From Virgibacillus necropolis (lineage in GTDB: Bacteria > Bacillota > Bacilli > Bacillales > Amphibacillaceae): a DNA stretch of 64,000 bases. The position numbers and the translations under genes are program-made. Location: positions 2,418,001-2,482,000 of the forward strand of contig NZ_CP022437.1 in assembly GCF_002224365.1 (NCBI RefSeq), written 5' to 3'. Positions 37,786-46,532 of the stretch are shown here, piece by piece. The first letter of the stretch is position 1. Every line of letters begins with the position of its first letter. The notes beneath the pieces are model-generated. The model was not told the origin of the DNA. It made no database searches and was given only the letters and a program-made list of their open reading frames with translations.

Positions 37786-38709
37786 TTAAATTTTATTATT
37801 ACTTTCTAAGGCTTGGACCAAACCTTTTAACGTTGCTAAACTAGTATCAGATGTTTTATAAATTAGTGGCAGTTTTTCACCATCTTTTGTTAACTGTTCA
37901 TGCATACCTGCAATCATCCATTTTAAGCTCTGACTGATTTGACCACCAAGAACTAAGATATCCGGTTCAAATGATAGAATAAATGGACTAAGTCCACGCG
38001 CAATTTGTTTTCCAAATTGTTTAAAAGTTTTTCGAGCCATCATGTCACCTTTTTCAGCAGCTAAAAAGAGTTGATAGCCATCCGGAATCATCAAATTATT
38101 TGCTTTAGCAACATCCTTTAGTCCCTTTGCTGACAGATACTCATCAATAGTCCCAGTCAGGAAAGGTGCATCGTAGATCATTCCTGTTTGATTTAAACCA
38201 TATTTATTTTTGACAATCAAAGCATTCTCAATAAATGTTGAGCCGCACCCGGTTCCTAATGTGATAAACATACCTTTATTCATTCCCTTTGCAACACCGT
38301 AATAATATTCACCTTTGGCAAAACTAGTCGCATCATTTTCAAAGATCAGCGGCGTTGTATCATTAAAACCTAACTCAACAATCCACTGAATCATCAATTC
38401 TTTTAGATTGATTTTATATATAGCATCATACTTCCTAATTCCCCGCATTAAACTAATGCCATTTTCATAATCAAAAGGTCCTGGAATAGCAACTCCAATC
38501 CCTAATAATTCAGCATCATTCATGTTGGAAAATTGGAGGTGTTCAGTAATAATATTTCTAAAATGCTGTAAGATGCTATTTTGATCTTTCTTTGCTTTTG
38601 ATTCGTAACAAATATTCTCGGGGTAAAAAGGTTTTTTATCACTATTTAATAAATTCACCCCAATTTCAGTACCACCAATATCTAAGCATAAATAATATTG
38701 TTTGAACAA
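37786..38709 (-). CDS. ROK-family sugar kinase
   Basis: A 307-residue ROK protein: phosphate-1 motif CLDIGGTEIGVNLL, the catalytic Asp in FENDATSFAKGEYYYG, GTGCGSTFIENALI, and SFEPDILVLGGQISQS. The CxCGxxGC zinc motif of many ROK members is not present. By context it should phosphorylate mannose (or a related hexose) released by the two mannosidases, feeding the M6P isomerase. No HTH, so a kinase and not a repressor. Confidence 0.85.
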   Translation of the reverse strand: MFKQYYLCLDIGGTEIGVNLLNSDKKPFYPENICYESKAKKDQNSILQHFRNIITEHLQFSNMNDAELLGIGVAIPGPFDYENGISLMRGIRKYDAIYKINLKELMIQWIVELGFNDTTPLIFENDATSFAKGEYYYGVAKGMNKGMFITLGTGCGSTFIENALIVKNKYGLNQTGMIYDAPFLTGTIDEYLSAKGLKDVAKANNLMIPDGYQLFLAAEKGDMMARKTFKQFGKQIARGLSPFILSFEPDILVLGGQISQSLKWMIAGMHEQLTKDGEKLPLIYKTSDTSLATLKGLVQALESNNKI

Positions 38710-38725
38710 CCAATCTTCCTCCTAT

Positions 38726-40465
38726 TTAACGTACGAATGCTTTAATAGTCATAATTGTCTGACCCAAGCTTTTTCCGTAAGGACTAATTTTATATTCTTT
38801 TATCTGTTCAGGAATAATAAATGTTTGTGCATAGTGAACGATAAAAGGGGCAAATGAATGGTCCATACTTTCAACAATCGCTTCTTCCCCTTCAACAAGA
38901 TTAAAAACGTTAACACTACCGTGATTTTCATGCATGACTGGTACAGAAAAAGTATGGCGTCTTGTTTCGATAAATTCGGATTCGTGTAAACCAGTACGTT
39001 CCTCTTGCCAACCAGGCGCTTCATTAATGACCTCAAAAGGATTAACCAGTTCTTTTTTTACCCAGTCCTCATCTCTTGTTATATCAATATTAGGTTCACC
39101 ATGATTTAAATGGACAGGTCTTGGCAGGCCATCCAGATCCACCCGATCCCAATCCCATAGTTTAAATGTATAACGATTTGGTGTGGAACTAATTTCTAGA
39201 ACAACTGAATTGGCGCCACTTGAATGAATGGTCCCACCAGGAATCGAATAATGATCATGTTTTTTTACTACTTGTTGATAAATCAATTCCTTATCTGGAA
39301 AAGTTCCTTCCCCATTTGCTGCTATTTTTAATTGAGTCATTAGCTCTTCTTTACCTACACCATTTTTTACACCTAAATAAATTTTCGCATGATCATGTGC
39401 TTCTAGTATGTAATAACTTTCATCTTGCGTATAATTTGCCCCAAATACTTCTTGAACATAATCCGTCTTTGGATGAACTTGTAAACTTAGATTGGATCCA
39501 CCAATTGTATCCAGGAAATTAAATCTGATAGGAAATTCCGCCCCAAAACGACCACAGACTCTCTCCCCTAATAAAGCTAGCGGTTGAGTGAATACAAGGT
39601 TATTAGCTGGCACTTCCATTTTTACCCCATCAAAATTTAAAATTAAACTGTTCTCTTCTGGCACCCCATTAAAACTCCAAGCTAAATTTATCTCTTCTCT
39701 ACGAAAATTAAATTTTTCCTGCATCCAGTTGCCCCCCCAAATACCGGGATCAAAGAATGGCACCAAAGAAAATGGCTGTTTAGTAATTTGGCTCATTGCT
39801 TCTTTATAACTTTTACCATCGATTAACTTTGGCTTCCCTTCTATATGAGTATCTAAAAAGTAATCAATTTTGTTAAATAATACTTTTTTTAATTTATCAG
39901 CCACACGCCACTCAAAGAAATAGCCTCTTTTAATCATTCGTAAAGAATCCTCACCAGCATTATCCGCCTGCCAATTGCTATATTTCCCTGAACGATATCT
40001 TGTTTGAACTTCCCATCTAGATAAATCAGCATAGATTAATAGATCTGCTGGATATACTAAGCTAGCCCCTACACCATATATGATCACCCTTTCATTATTG
40101 TGGAGTTTTAAATTGATCTCCTTCTCCAAAATATTAGCATGCTGCGGATCAATGAAATCACTTAATGAATGATGACTCATTAAACCAAAAATGCGATCAT
40201 CTGTTATATTTCTTTCAATCATATTATTGATTTTTTTTACACCATAAAACAATTCGCTTGCATCAATCATCAGGGATGGATTTAAAGGAGCAATTATTTT
40301 ATTCATTAATTCTTCTTCATTAATTGTCGGATAACATTCTATTGTTATAACATTAGCCTTTAGCGTATCAATCTTATTGTTCAACTCTCTGGTAACTTCT
40401 GAATGACCGGAACAAGCCTTACATACATTATTTATCTTTATATCTGGTTGAAAGTTATATATAAT
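38726..40465 (-). CDS. manA: Class I mannose-6-phosphate isomerase, long form
   Basis: Cupin M6P isomerase, converting mannose-6-P to fructose-6-P. Zinc ligands are in LSLQVHPKTDYVQE and GGTIHSSGANSVVLEIS. About 200 extra N-terminal residues resemble a degenerate nucleotide-kinase-like module (NNERVIIYGVGASLVYPADL). Start problem: the shortest frame begins at TTG 40384 with no spaced ribosome site, whereas AGGAGG at 40478-40473 sits seven bases before an in-frame ATT (40465), giving IIYNFQPDIKINNVCKACSG before that point. I prefer the ATT start (579 residues). First gene of the operon. Confidence 0.85.
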   Translation of the reverse strand: MIYNFQPDIKINNVCKACSGHSEVTRELNNKIDTLKANVITIECYPTINEEELMNKIIAPLNPSLMIDASELFYGVKKINNMIERNITDDRIFGLMSHHSLSDFIDPQHANILEKEINLKLHNNERVIIYGVGASLVYPADLLIYADLSRWEVQTRYRSGKYSNWQADNAGEDSLRMIKRGYFFEWRVADKLKKVLFNKIDYFLDTHIEGKPKLIDGKSYKEAMSQITKQPFSLVPFFDPGIWGGNWMQEKFNFRREEINLAWSFNGVPEENSLILNFDGVKMEVPANNLVFTQPLALLGERVCGRFGAEFPIRFNFLDTIGGSNLSLQVHPKTDYVQEVFGANYTQDESYYILEAHDHAKIYLGVKNGVGKEELMTQLKIAANGEGTFPDKELIYQQVVKKHDHYSIPGGTIHSSGANSVVLEISSTPNRYTFKLWDWDRVDLDGLPRPVHLNHGEPNIDITRDEDWVKKELVNPFEVINEAPGWQEERTGLHESEFIETRRHTFSVPVMHENHGSVNVFNLVEGEEAIVESMDHSFAPFIVHYAQTFIIPEQIKEYKISPYGKSLGQTIMTIKAFVR

Positions 40466-40504
40466 GCGTTTTCCTCCTCAAGTTATTATTTTATCTTAAT
40501 GATA

Positions 40505-40555
40505 ATTATAGCATAGCTAACCTAGCTAAATTGTCTTTTTAAAAAGCGCTTAAAC
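40505..40555 (-). promoter_or_regulatory. Mannoside operon promoter, operator and cre-like site
   Basis: Minus-strand TATAAT (40510-40505) with a TAGCTA-N3-TAGCTA near-palindrome just upstream (40514-40528), a plausible GntR operator. AAAAAGCGCTTAAAC (40541-40555) resembles a CcpA cre site but departs from consensus at its ends. Confidence 0.5.
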
Positions 40556-40627
40556 CAATGTTTATAGGCTATTGTTATAGTATATGTTATAATATTATTA
40601 CAAAGATAATTTAAAGGGAGGAAAATG

Positions 40628-41353
40628 ATGCTTAAGAAGCAAACAGCCTATCCACTCTATGCTCAAATAGCAGATCAATTACGTTTAAATATACAAACAG
40701 AAAAGTGGGCAGAGGGCCAACGTATTCCTACTGAAATGGAATTGTGTGAGCATTACCATGTTAGTCGGATTACTATCAGAAAAGCCATCGGTGATTTGGT
40801 ACGCGAAAACTTATTATATCGCAAACGTGCAATTGGAACATTTGTAAAAGAAATGGCACCAAACAAGGATGAATATGCAACAATTATTAAAGGGTTTACG
40901 CAAGAATTGCAAGAACAAGGGAAAAATGCGACAACTGTTTTTGCAGAAGTAGAACATTCACATGCAGATCCAAAGGTGGCAAAGTTTCTTAATATCAAAG
41001 TAGGAGAAGAAATATTCATTCTTAAAAGAGTTCGTGGTGATGGAAAGGATGTTTTCGTCTATTTTAAAACGTATCTATCCTATAAAAAAGAATATTCCTT
41101 AAAATCTAAGGATTATTACGGTTCCTTCTATGACTATCTACGTACGTTAGGTATTGTTGCCAATCAAGAAAGAGAATATATTGAAGCGATCCCGGCAACA
41201 AGAGAATTGCAAAAGTTACTAAAAGTAAAAGAAACTGACCCTATTCTTAAACGGGTACGCTTTACTTCTCAAAAAAGTAAGAACTTTTTTGAATATACAG
41301 AGTGTTATTATGTTGGAAGTAAGTACCGTTATTATTTAGACTTTGGCATATAA
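40628..41353 (+). CDS. GntR/HutC-family regulator
   Basis: About 241 residues: N-terminal GntR winged helix (PLYAQIADQLRLNIQTEKWA, PTEMELCEHYHVSRITIRKA) and a C-terminal UTRA ligand domain (ILKRVRGDGKDVFVYFKTYL). Divergent from the mannoside operon, so most likely its repressor, responding to a phosphorylated sugar. AGGGAGG precedes two ATGs (40625, 40628); the second has better spacing. Confidence 0.9.
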   Translation: MLKKQTAYPLYAQIADQLRLNIQTEKWAEGQRIPTEMELCEHYHVSRITIRKAIGDLVRENLLYRKRAIGTFVKEMAPNKDEYATIIKGFTQELQEQGKNATTVFAEVEHSHADPKVAKFLNIKVGEEIFILKRVRGDGKDVFVYFKTYLSYKKEYSLKSKDYYGSFYDYLRTLGIVANQEREYIEAIPATRELQKLLKVKETDPILKRVRFTSQKSKNFFEYTECYYVGSKYRYYLDFGI

Positions 41354-41694
41354 CTCCTACCAACCTTTAATATGCAAAAGCTGCTTGGCACTCAATAATT
41401 GACGATGGTGTGCCAGATTCTCTTTCCAATAGGGATACCGCCAGCAAAACGCGATAAACGTACGTTAAGAGTTGTGTTGCATTAGTTTTTTGTGTTTCAG
41501 GCAAATTGTATTGCGTAAAAGCGTAAATAACCCTTTTTTAGCTATTTAATACAACACAATTGTATTTATATTGCATTAAAACTAAAAGAACTTAACTTGC
41601 AGTAGGGCCTTTAAATTAGGCATTTTTAATGAATGTAAGAAAAGGTATCTTTTCCTACATTCAAACCATTGACTTACCTTTTAAATTATTGAAT
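41354..41694. other. AT-rich stretch with Tn3-like terminal repeat
   Basis: No gene. GGGATACCGCCAGCAAAACG (from 41432) and onward to GTTAAG (41470) resembles the 38-bp terminal inverted repeat of Tn3-family transposons of Gram-positives (GGGGTACCGCCAGCA...CTAAG). The following 100 bases are AT-rich with TGTATT/AATACA inverted motifs. It lies next to a resolvase pseudogene, consistent with a dead Tn3-type element. Confidence 0.5.
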
Positions 41695-42267
41695 TTATTT
41701 CAAAGCTACATGTGTATGATTATGTTTCCTTTTCGCTCGTATAAGAGTACTTTTCGAAATACCAGTCTTTCTCTCAACCTCTTTATAAGAATGGCTATTT
41801 AAAAGCGATAGAGCAAGTTCAATTTGTTCTCTTTTAAATTTTTTAGGTCTACCTTCTCTAAAATCATCACGCTGTTTAGCGATTGCTTTTCCTTCTTGCG
41901 TACGTTCTACAATCATATCACGTTCAAATTATGCAAAGGCACTCATAACATTAAAAATTAGTCGCCCTGTTGGTGTATCTTCCACAAGTCCCATATTCAG
42001 CACGTGGACTTTTACACCCTTTTCAAACAAACCTTTAATAGTGTTGATTCCATCTACTGTTGAACGTGCAAAACGATCTAGTTTTGTCACTGTTAATGTA
42101 TCTCCTACTTGTAACGTATCTAGCAACTTATTAAACTCAGGTCGATCTTTTTTAGTTCCAGTAAACTTATCTTTAAAAATTACTTCATAACCTTCTTGAT
42201 CTAATCGCTGCAATTGTGATTCTAAATCTTGATGTGTAGTAAACACCCTCGCATATCCATATTTCAT
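41695..42267 (-). pseudogene. Tn3-type resolvase, doubly inactivated
   Basis: The gene reads from ATG 42267 (MKYGYARVFTTHQDLESQLQ) through KLDRFARSTVDGINTIKGLF to NVMSAFA, then an in-frame TAA (41931-41929) where relatives have the Glu of EFERDM, and continues in frame [20 protein letters not shown] to an HTH ending at 41695. In addition the catalytic serine of the ARVST motif is Phe (ARVFT). Two independent lesions mean it is dead. Confidence 0.9.
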
Positions 42268-42470
42268 TAAAAGCACACCTATTTATGACACTAGCCAATA
42301 CCTTGATTTTACTGGTATATTGTCACTTTCAATGTTATTTTGCATCTTTATAAGGCGATATTTTGCACGTTAGGTGTACAATAAAAAACCATCTTTTAAT
42401 GATGGCTTTCCAATAGTTTATTTGAAACCGATAACTAAAATGTCTCGTGTAGCTTCGACAACTTCAGTTT

Positions 42471-43012
42471 TTATAGTTTGGAGGTTATTAATTTCGAGTA
42501 TCGATCAATCTGCATGAAAAGTCTCTGTATAAGCCTAAAGTTTCCATTGGTAATCTTAATACTGCTGGTGATTGCTTCGTAATCGGAAAAGTCTTCAAGT
42601 TTTATGGAAAGACCTAATTCTCCCCATTTATATTCCAAAATATGATTCGTTTCATCTTTGCTAAGGTTATCAAATTCATGTGCAAAACCAATTCTAGAGA
42701 AGAGCTGAGGATATCGTACCAATCGCTTCTCAATACCAGGCATTCCAATGAATATCATCGCTATGTCATTTTTATCATAGATGTCCCGAAGTTGTTCTAT
42801 AGGCTGTAATTTTAGCCGGTCAATTTCGTCCATAATAATCCGGTCGATATCTTCATAAGAATCGTGGGGATAATATTCTTCTTCCCCTTGATTCTTTATT
42901 TTATATAAAGCCCTTAACAAATGCCGATGTATTTATATTTGATATATGCATCACAGAATTCTGCAAATCTCTTATATTCTTTTGTTTCAATAAAGTTCTG
43001 TGTTTTATTCAT
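42471..43012 (-). pseudogene. TniB-type transposition ATPase with internal deletion
   Basis: ATG 43012 starts MNKTQNFIETKEYKRFAEFC, DAYIKYKYIGIC, then stops where the Walker A segment should begin. The downstream frame resumes as EEEYYPHDSYEDIDRIIMDE (Walker B), QPIEQLRDIYDKNDIAMIFI, GMPGIEKRLVRYPQLFSRIG. This is an AAA ATPase of the TniB/TnsC type, which selects targets for Tn552/Tn5053-like transposases. The P-loop has been deleted. No transposase gene remains. Confidence 0.75.
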
Positions 43013-43071
43013 TGAAATACCTCTTTAATTTCAACTTTTTTGAATCCGAATTAGTCGAGTTACACCTTTAC

Positions 43072-43263
43072 CGATTCACTCTTTACGTCACACACATGCT
43101 GTATTATTGTTAGAATCTGGGGCAGATATGAAATATGTACAAGAACGTTTAGGACATGGAGGTTATCAAATTATTGCTGATGTATACTCTCACGTATCAA
43201 AGAAAATGGAACAAAAAAATACCGCCCAATTCGAATCTTACATGGACGATATTTTAAAATAAA
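43072..43263 (+). pseudogene. Tyrosine integrase C-terminal remnant
   Basis: Frame IHSLRHTHAVLLLESGADMK, YVQERLGHGGYQIIADVYSH, then VSKKMEQKN to a TAA at 43261-43263. It contains box II HxLRHTHA, LGH and the nucleophile Tyr of DVYSHVS. The N-terminal arm and core domains are gone. It ends 122 bases from the glnA copy of the 30-bp repeat, the usual place for an integrase at the edge of its element. Confidence 0.85.
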
Positions 43264-43361
43264 TTATTTTTTTATATTTTTGTGGATATTTCTTGGGTGT
43301 ACATTACATTTCGATACTCATTTTAAATCCCAACCACGATATAAACCCTTTTAATTCAACG

Positions 43362-44699
43362 TTAATAGCTAGTCAAATACTGTTCTCTCTCCCAAGGGTG
43401 AACGGTCGTTCTAAACATATCCCATTCAATTTCTTTTGCCTCTACAAAGTGTTCATATAAATGATCTCCTAGTGCTTCTTTAATGACTTCATCTTTCTCA
43501 AGTTCTACGAGTGCATCCATTAATGTTGCTGGAAGATCTTTTATTCCATTTTCTATACGCTCAGCTTTGTCCATAGCATAGATATTACGATCAATTGGAC
43601 TAGGTGGTGTTAGTTTATTTTCAATACCATCTAATCCAGAAGCAAGAAGGACTGACATGGCCATATAAGGGTTTGCAGCAGGGTCCACACTTCTAGCTTC
43701 AATTCGAGTACTTAATCCTCTTGAGGAAGGAATACGTATTAGTGGACTACGGTTAAGACCTGACCACGCCACATAACATGGTGCCTCATATCCTGGAACG
43801 AGACGTTTATATGAATTTACTGTCGGATTTGTAATGGCTGTGAAATTTGTAGCATGCTTAATGATTCCTGCTGTAAACTGCATTGTCAATTCACTAAGTT
43901 CCATATCACCTTTTTCATCAAAGAACATATTTTCATTGCCTTTAAATAGAGACATGTTTACGTGCATTCCAGATCCATTTACTCCGAATAATGGTTTCGG
44001 CATAAACGTTGCATGTAAATTGTGTTTTCTAGCGATAGTCTTTACTACCAATTTAAATGTTTGAATATCGTCAGCATGCTTAACCGCATCAGAATATTTA
44101 AAGTCTATTTCGTGTTGCCCTGGAGCAACCTCATGGTGTGATGCTTCAATTTCAAATCCCATTTCTTCTAATTCAAGTACGATATCACGACGACAATTTT
44201 CACCTAAATCTGTAGGTGCAAGGTCGAAGTAACCGCCTCTATCATTTAACTCTAAAGATGGATCACCTTTTTCGTCTAGTTTAAATAAAAAGAATTCAGG
44301 CTCCGTACCGATGTTAAAAGCGGTAAAACCTAACTTTTCCATCTTTTTCAGATTGCGTTTTAAATTATACCTTGGGCAACCTTCAAATGGTGTTCCATCG
44401 GGGTTATAAATATCACAAATAAATCTCGCTACTTTACCCTTATCAGATGTCCAAGGATAGACAACAAATGTATCCAGATCAGGATATAGGTACATATCAG
44501 ATTCCTCAATGCGAACAAATCCTTCGATAGAAGAACCGTCGAACATCATTTTATTATCTAATGCTTTCTCTAGTTGGCTTAATGGGATTTCAACATTCTT
44601 AATTGTTCCAAGCATATCCGTAAATTGCAAACGAATGAATCGTACATTTTCTTCCTCAATCATCTTATAAATATTTTTCTTCGTCGTTTCTGAACTCAT
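43362..44699 (-). CDS. glnA: Glutamine synthetase type I
   Basis: A 445-residue GSI-alpha enzyme making glutamine from glutamate and ammonia; when feedback inhibited it also controls GlnR and TnrA in Bacilli. Conserved segments: [80 protein letters not shown]. Cotranscribed with glnR 33 bases upstream. Its last codons (after HPWER) lie beyond the 30-bp repeat 43386-43415, so the EQYLTSY tail was probably supplied by the integrated element. Confidence 0.98.
   Translation of the reverse strand: MSSETTKKNIYKMIEEENVRFIRLQFTDMLGTIKNVEIPLSQLEKALDNKMMFDGSSIEGFVRIEESDMYLYPDLDTFVVYPWTSDKGKVARFICDIYNPDGTPFEGCPRYNLKRNLKKMEKLGFTAFNIGTEPEFFLFKLDEKGDPSLELNDRGGYFDLAPTDLGENCRRDIVLELEEMGFEIEASHHEVAPGQHEIDFKYSDAVKHADDIQTFKLVVKTIARKHNLHATFMPKPLFGVNGSGMHVNMSLFKGNENMFFDEKGDMELSELTMQFTAGIIKHATNFTAITNPTVNSYKRLVPGYEAPCYVAWSGLNRSPLIRIPSSRGLSTRIEARSVDPAANPYMAMSVLLASGLDGIENKLTPPSPIDRNIYAMDKAERIENGIKDLPATLMDALVELEKDEVIKEALGDHLYEHFVEAKEIEWDMFRTTVHPWEREQYLTSY
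43386..43415. repeat. Island end: 30-bp direct repeat inside glnA
   Basis: Identical to 12172-12201. Encodes [10 protein letters not shown] near the GlnA C-terminus. Proposed integration core of the 31.2-kb island. Confidence 0.8.
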
Positions 44700-44732
44700 C
44701 GTTCATCCTCCTTGGGTTAGGTACATGTAATT

Positions 44733-45119
44733 TTAATGAAAAAATCTTGATAATTCACCTTGTCGTAAACTTGATTTACCAAATCGTCCAGCTTCATACA
44801 ATTCATGTTTTAACATTTGCCGTAATTCACGATCTGTAATTTCTGTTCGCTTTTCTTCTGTAAAACTTTTATTATTGCTACTTGAATCCAACAATAATTT
44901 TACTCCAGCCAGATTTACACCTTTATCTAGAAGGTTCTTTATTTCTAGTAGGCGATCTACATCATTAAATGAAAATAACCGTTGATTTCCTGTTGTTCTT
45001 GCTGGTTGAATCAACTTATTATCCTCATAATTCCTAATTTGCCTGGCTGTTAACTCTGTTAATTTCATAACTATCCCAATTGCAAATAAGGGCATCGAAC
45101 GGCGATCCTGATCATTCAT
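44733..45119 (-). CDS. glnR: Nitrogen repressor GlnR
   Basis: A 128-residue MerR-family regulator. Winged helix LFAIGIVMKLTELTARQIRN and YEDNKLIQPARTTGNQRLFS; the C-terminal tail (SLRQGELSRFF) is the segment that senses feedback-inhibited GlnA in B. subtilis. GTAGGAGGGTG precedes ATG 45119. Two GlnR sites lie upstream, so the operon is autoregulated. Confidence 0.96.
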   Translation of the reverse strand: MNDQDRRSMPLFAIGIVMKLTELTARQIRNYEDNKLIQPARTTGNQRLFSFNDVDRLLEIKNLLDKGVNLAGVKLLLDSSSNNKSFTEEKRTEITDRELRQMLKHELYEAGRFGKSSLRQGELSRFFH

Positions 45120-45149
45120 TGGACACCCTCCTACTTTGTTGATATTTAT

Positions 45150-45200
45150 ATTCTATAATATGTAAGGTTATTTGTCAATACTATGTAAGGTTTTCTTACA
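45150..45200 (-). promoter_or_regulatory. glnRA promoter with tandem GlnR sites
   Basis: Minus-strand TTGACA (45178-45173), 17 bases, TAGAAT (45155-45150). TGTAAGGTTTTCTTACA (45184-45200) fits the GlnR/TnrA consensus TGTNA-N7-TNACA perfectly and lies just upstream of the -35; TGTAAGGTTATTTGTCA (45161-45177) is a weaker second site in the promoter. Confidence 0.85.
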
Positions 45201-45295
45201 TCATTAAAAATACTATTATAGAGCCACTTGTCTTATACCCTATTTCCATAACGTGAAACTTTATCGGTACGTTTTTTCTTTTTTTCCGCTGAATA

Positions 45296-46525
45296 TTAAT
45301 CCTTTATTAACAGAGTTTTTAGCGATTCCTTTAATGCAATCTTTACATGTTCATACGTCAGGCCGCCTTGAACAAAGGCAGTATAAGGTTGCCGAATTGG
45401 TCCGTCCGCTGTTAATTCTAAACTCGCACCTTGAATAAATGTTCCTGCTGCCATGATTACCTCACTATCATACCCAGGCATCCCACTAGGATATGGAGTG
45501 ACAAACGAATTTACAGGTGAATTCTGTTGAATTGTTTGGCAGAAGGCAATCATTTGGTCTGCTGTTTGAAATGTTACAGATTGTATAAGATCAGTTCGAT
45601 TGGCCTGATAATGAGGAATTGATGAAAACCCTGCAAGTTCAAGTAATCTAGCCGTAAAGATAGCACCCTTCAGTGCCTCTCCTACAACGTGCGGAGCCAT
45701 AAATAATCCCTGAAACATTTCTTGTAGCATGTTTAATGTGGCACCTGTTTCTTTACCAAGTCCTGGAGCAGTTAATCGATGTGCGCATTTCTCTACAAGA
45801 TCTTTTTTCCCAACAATATACCCACCAGCCCGTACAATTCCACCACCAGGATTTTTAATTAAAGACCCTGCAATTATATCTGCACCAACATGAAGAGGCT
45901 CCTGTTCCTCAACAAATTCACCATAACAGTTATCAACAAATACGATGATTGTTTTATCAATGTTCTTAACAAACTTTACCATCTCTTCAATCTCTTTAAT
46001 AGTAAAGGATGGCCTGTCCGCATAACCCTTAGAACGTTGTATACCAATCACTTTTGTTTGTTTTGATATAGAACGTTTTACGTGATTAAAATCAATTTCT
46101 CCATTTGCTAACAAGTCAATTTGGTTGTAGGAAATTTGGTAATTTAGTAACGATCCATTGTCATTTTCATGTGTTCCAATAACACCTTCCAATGTGTCAT
46201 AAGGTTTCCCCGTAATATACATAAGCTCATCAGATGGACGTAATAACCCAAACAACGTTGTTGATATGGCATGTGTACCTGAAACTAGTTGCGGACGAAC
46301 AAGTGCGTCTTCCCCACCGAATATGTCTGCATAAACCATTTCAATCACTTCTCTTCCATAATCATCATATCCATAACCAGTTGTTGAATTAAAATGACTA
46401 TCACTTACACGATTACGTTTAAATGCATCGAGTACACGTTTTTGATTATGTTCTACAATTGATGCTACTTTTTCATGCTGTTCTTTACAGTCTAATTCGG
46501 CCTCTTTTGCTATTTTTTCTATCAT
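45296..46525 (-). CDS. ynbB: YnbB, PLP-dependent lyase-like (methionine gamma-lyase family)
   Basis: A 409-residue PLP fold-type I protein of the family once called aluminium resistance protein. Visible: SGTHAISTTLFGLLRPSDEL (cofactor region), VFVDNCYGEFVEEQEPLHVG (cofactor Asp), and the PLP-lysine in DIIAGSLIKNPGGGIVRAGG. Substrate is not established. It follows hflX by seven bases and precedes glnR as in B. subtilis (ynbA-ynbB-glnR). Confidence 0.92.
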   Translation of the reverse strand: MIEKIAKEAELDCKEQHEKVASIVEHNQKRVLDAFKRNRVSDSHFNSTTGYGYDDYGREVIEMVYADIFGGEDALVRPQLVSGTHAISTTLFGLLRPSDELMYITGKPYDTLEGVIGTHENDNGSLLNYQISYNQIDLLANGEIDFNHVKRSISKQTKVIGIQRSKGYADRPSFTIKEIEEMVKFVKNIDKTIIVFVDNCYGEFVEEQEPLHVGADIIAGSLIKNPGGGIVRAGGYIVGKKDLVEKCAHRLTAPGLGKETGATLNMLQEMFQGLFMAPHVVGEALKGAIFTARLLELAGFSSIPHYQANRTDLIQSVTFQTADQMIAFCQTIQQNSPVNSFVTPYPSGMPGYDSEVIMAAGTFIQGASLELTADGPIRQPYTAFVQGGLTYEHVKIALKESLKTLLIKD

Positions 46526-46532
46526 GAATCAC

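Noticed and set aside
43072-43263. An active integrase
   Set aside because: Only the C-terminal catalytic part is present; no start codon or upstream domains.
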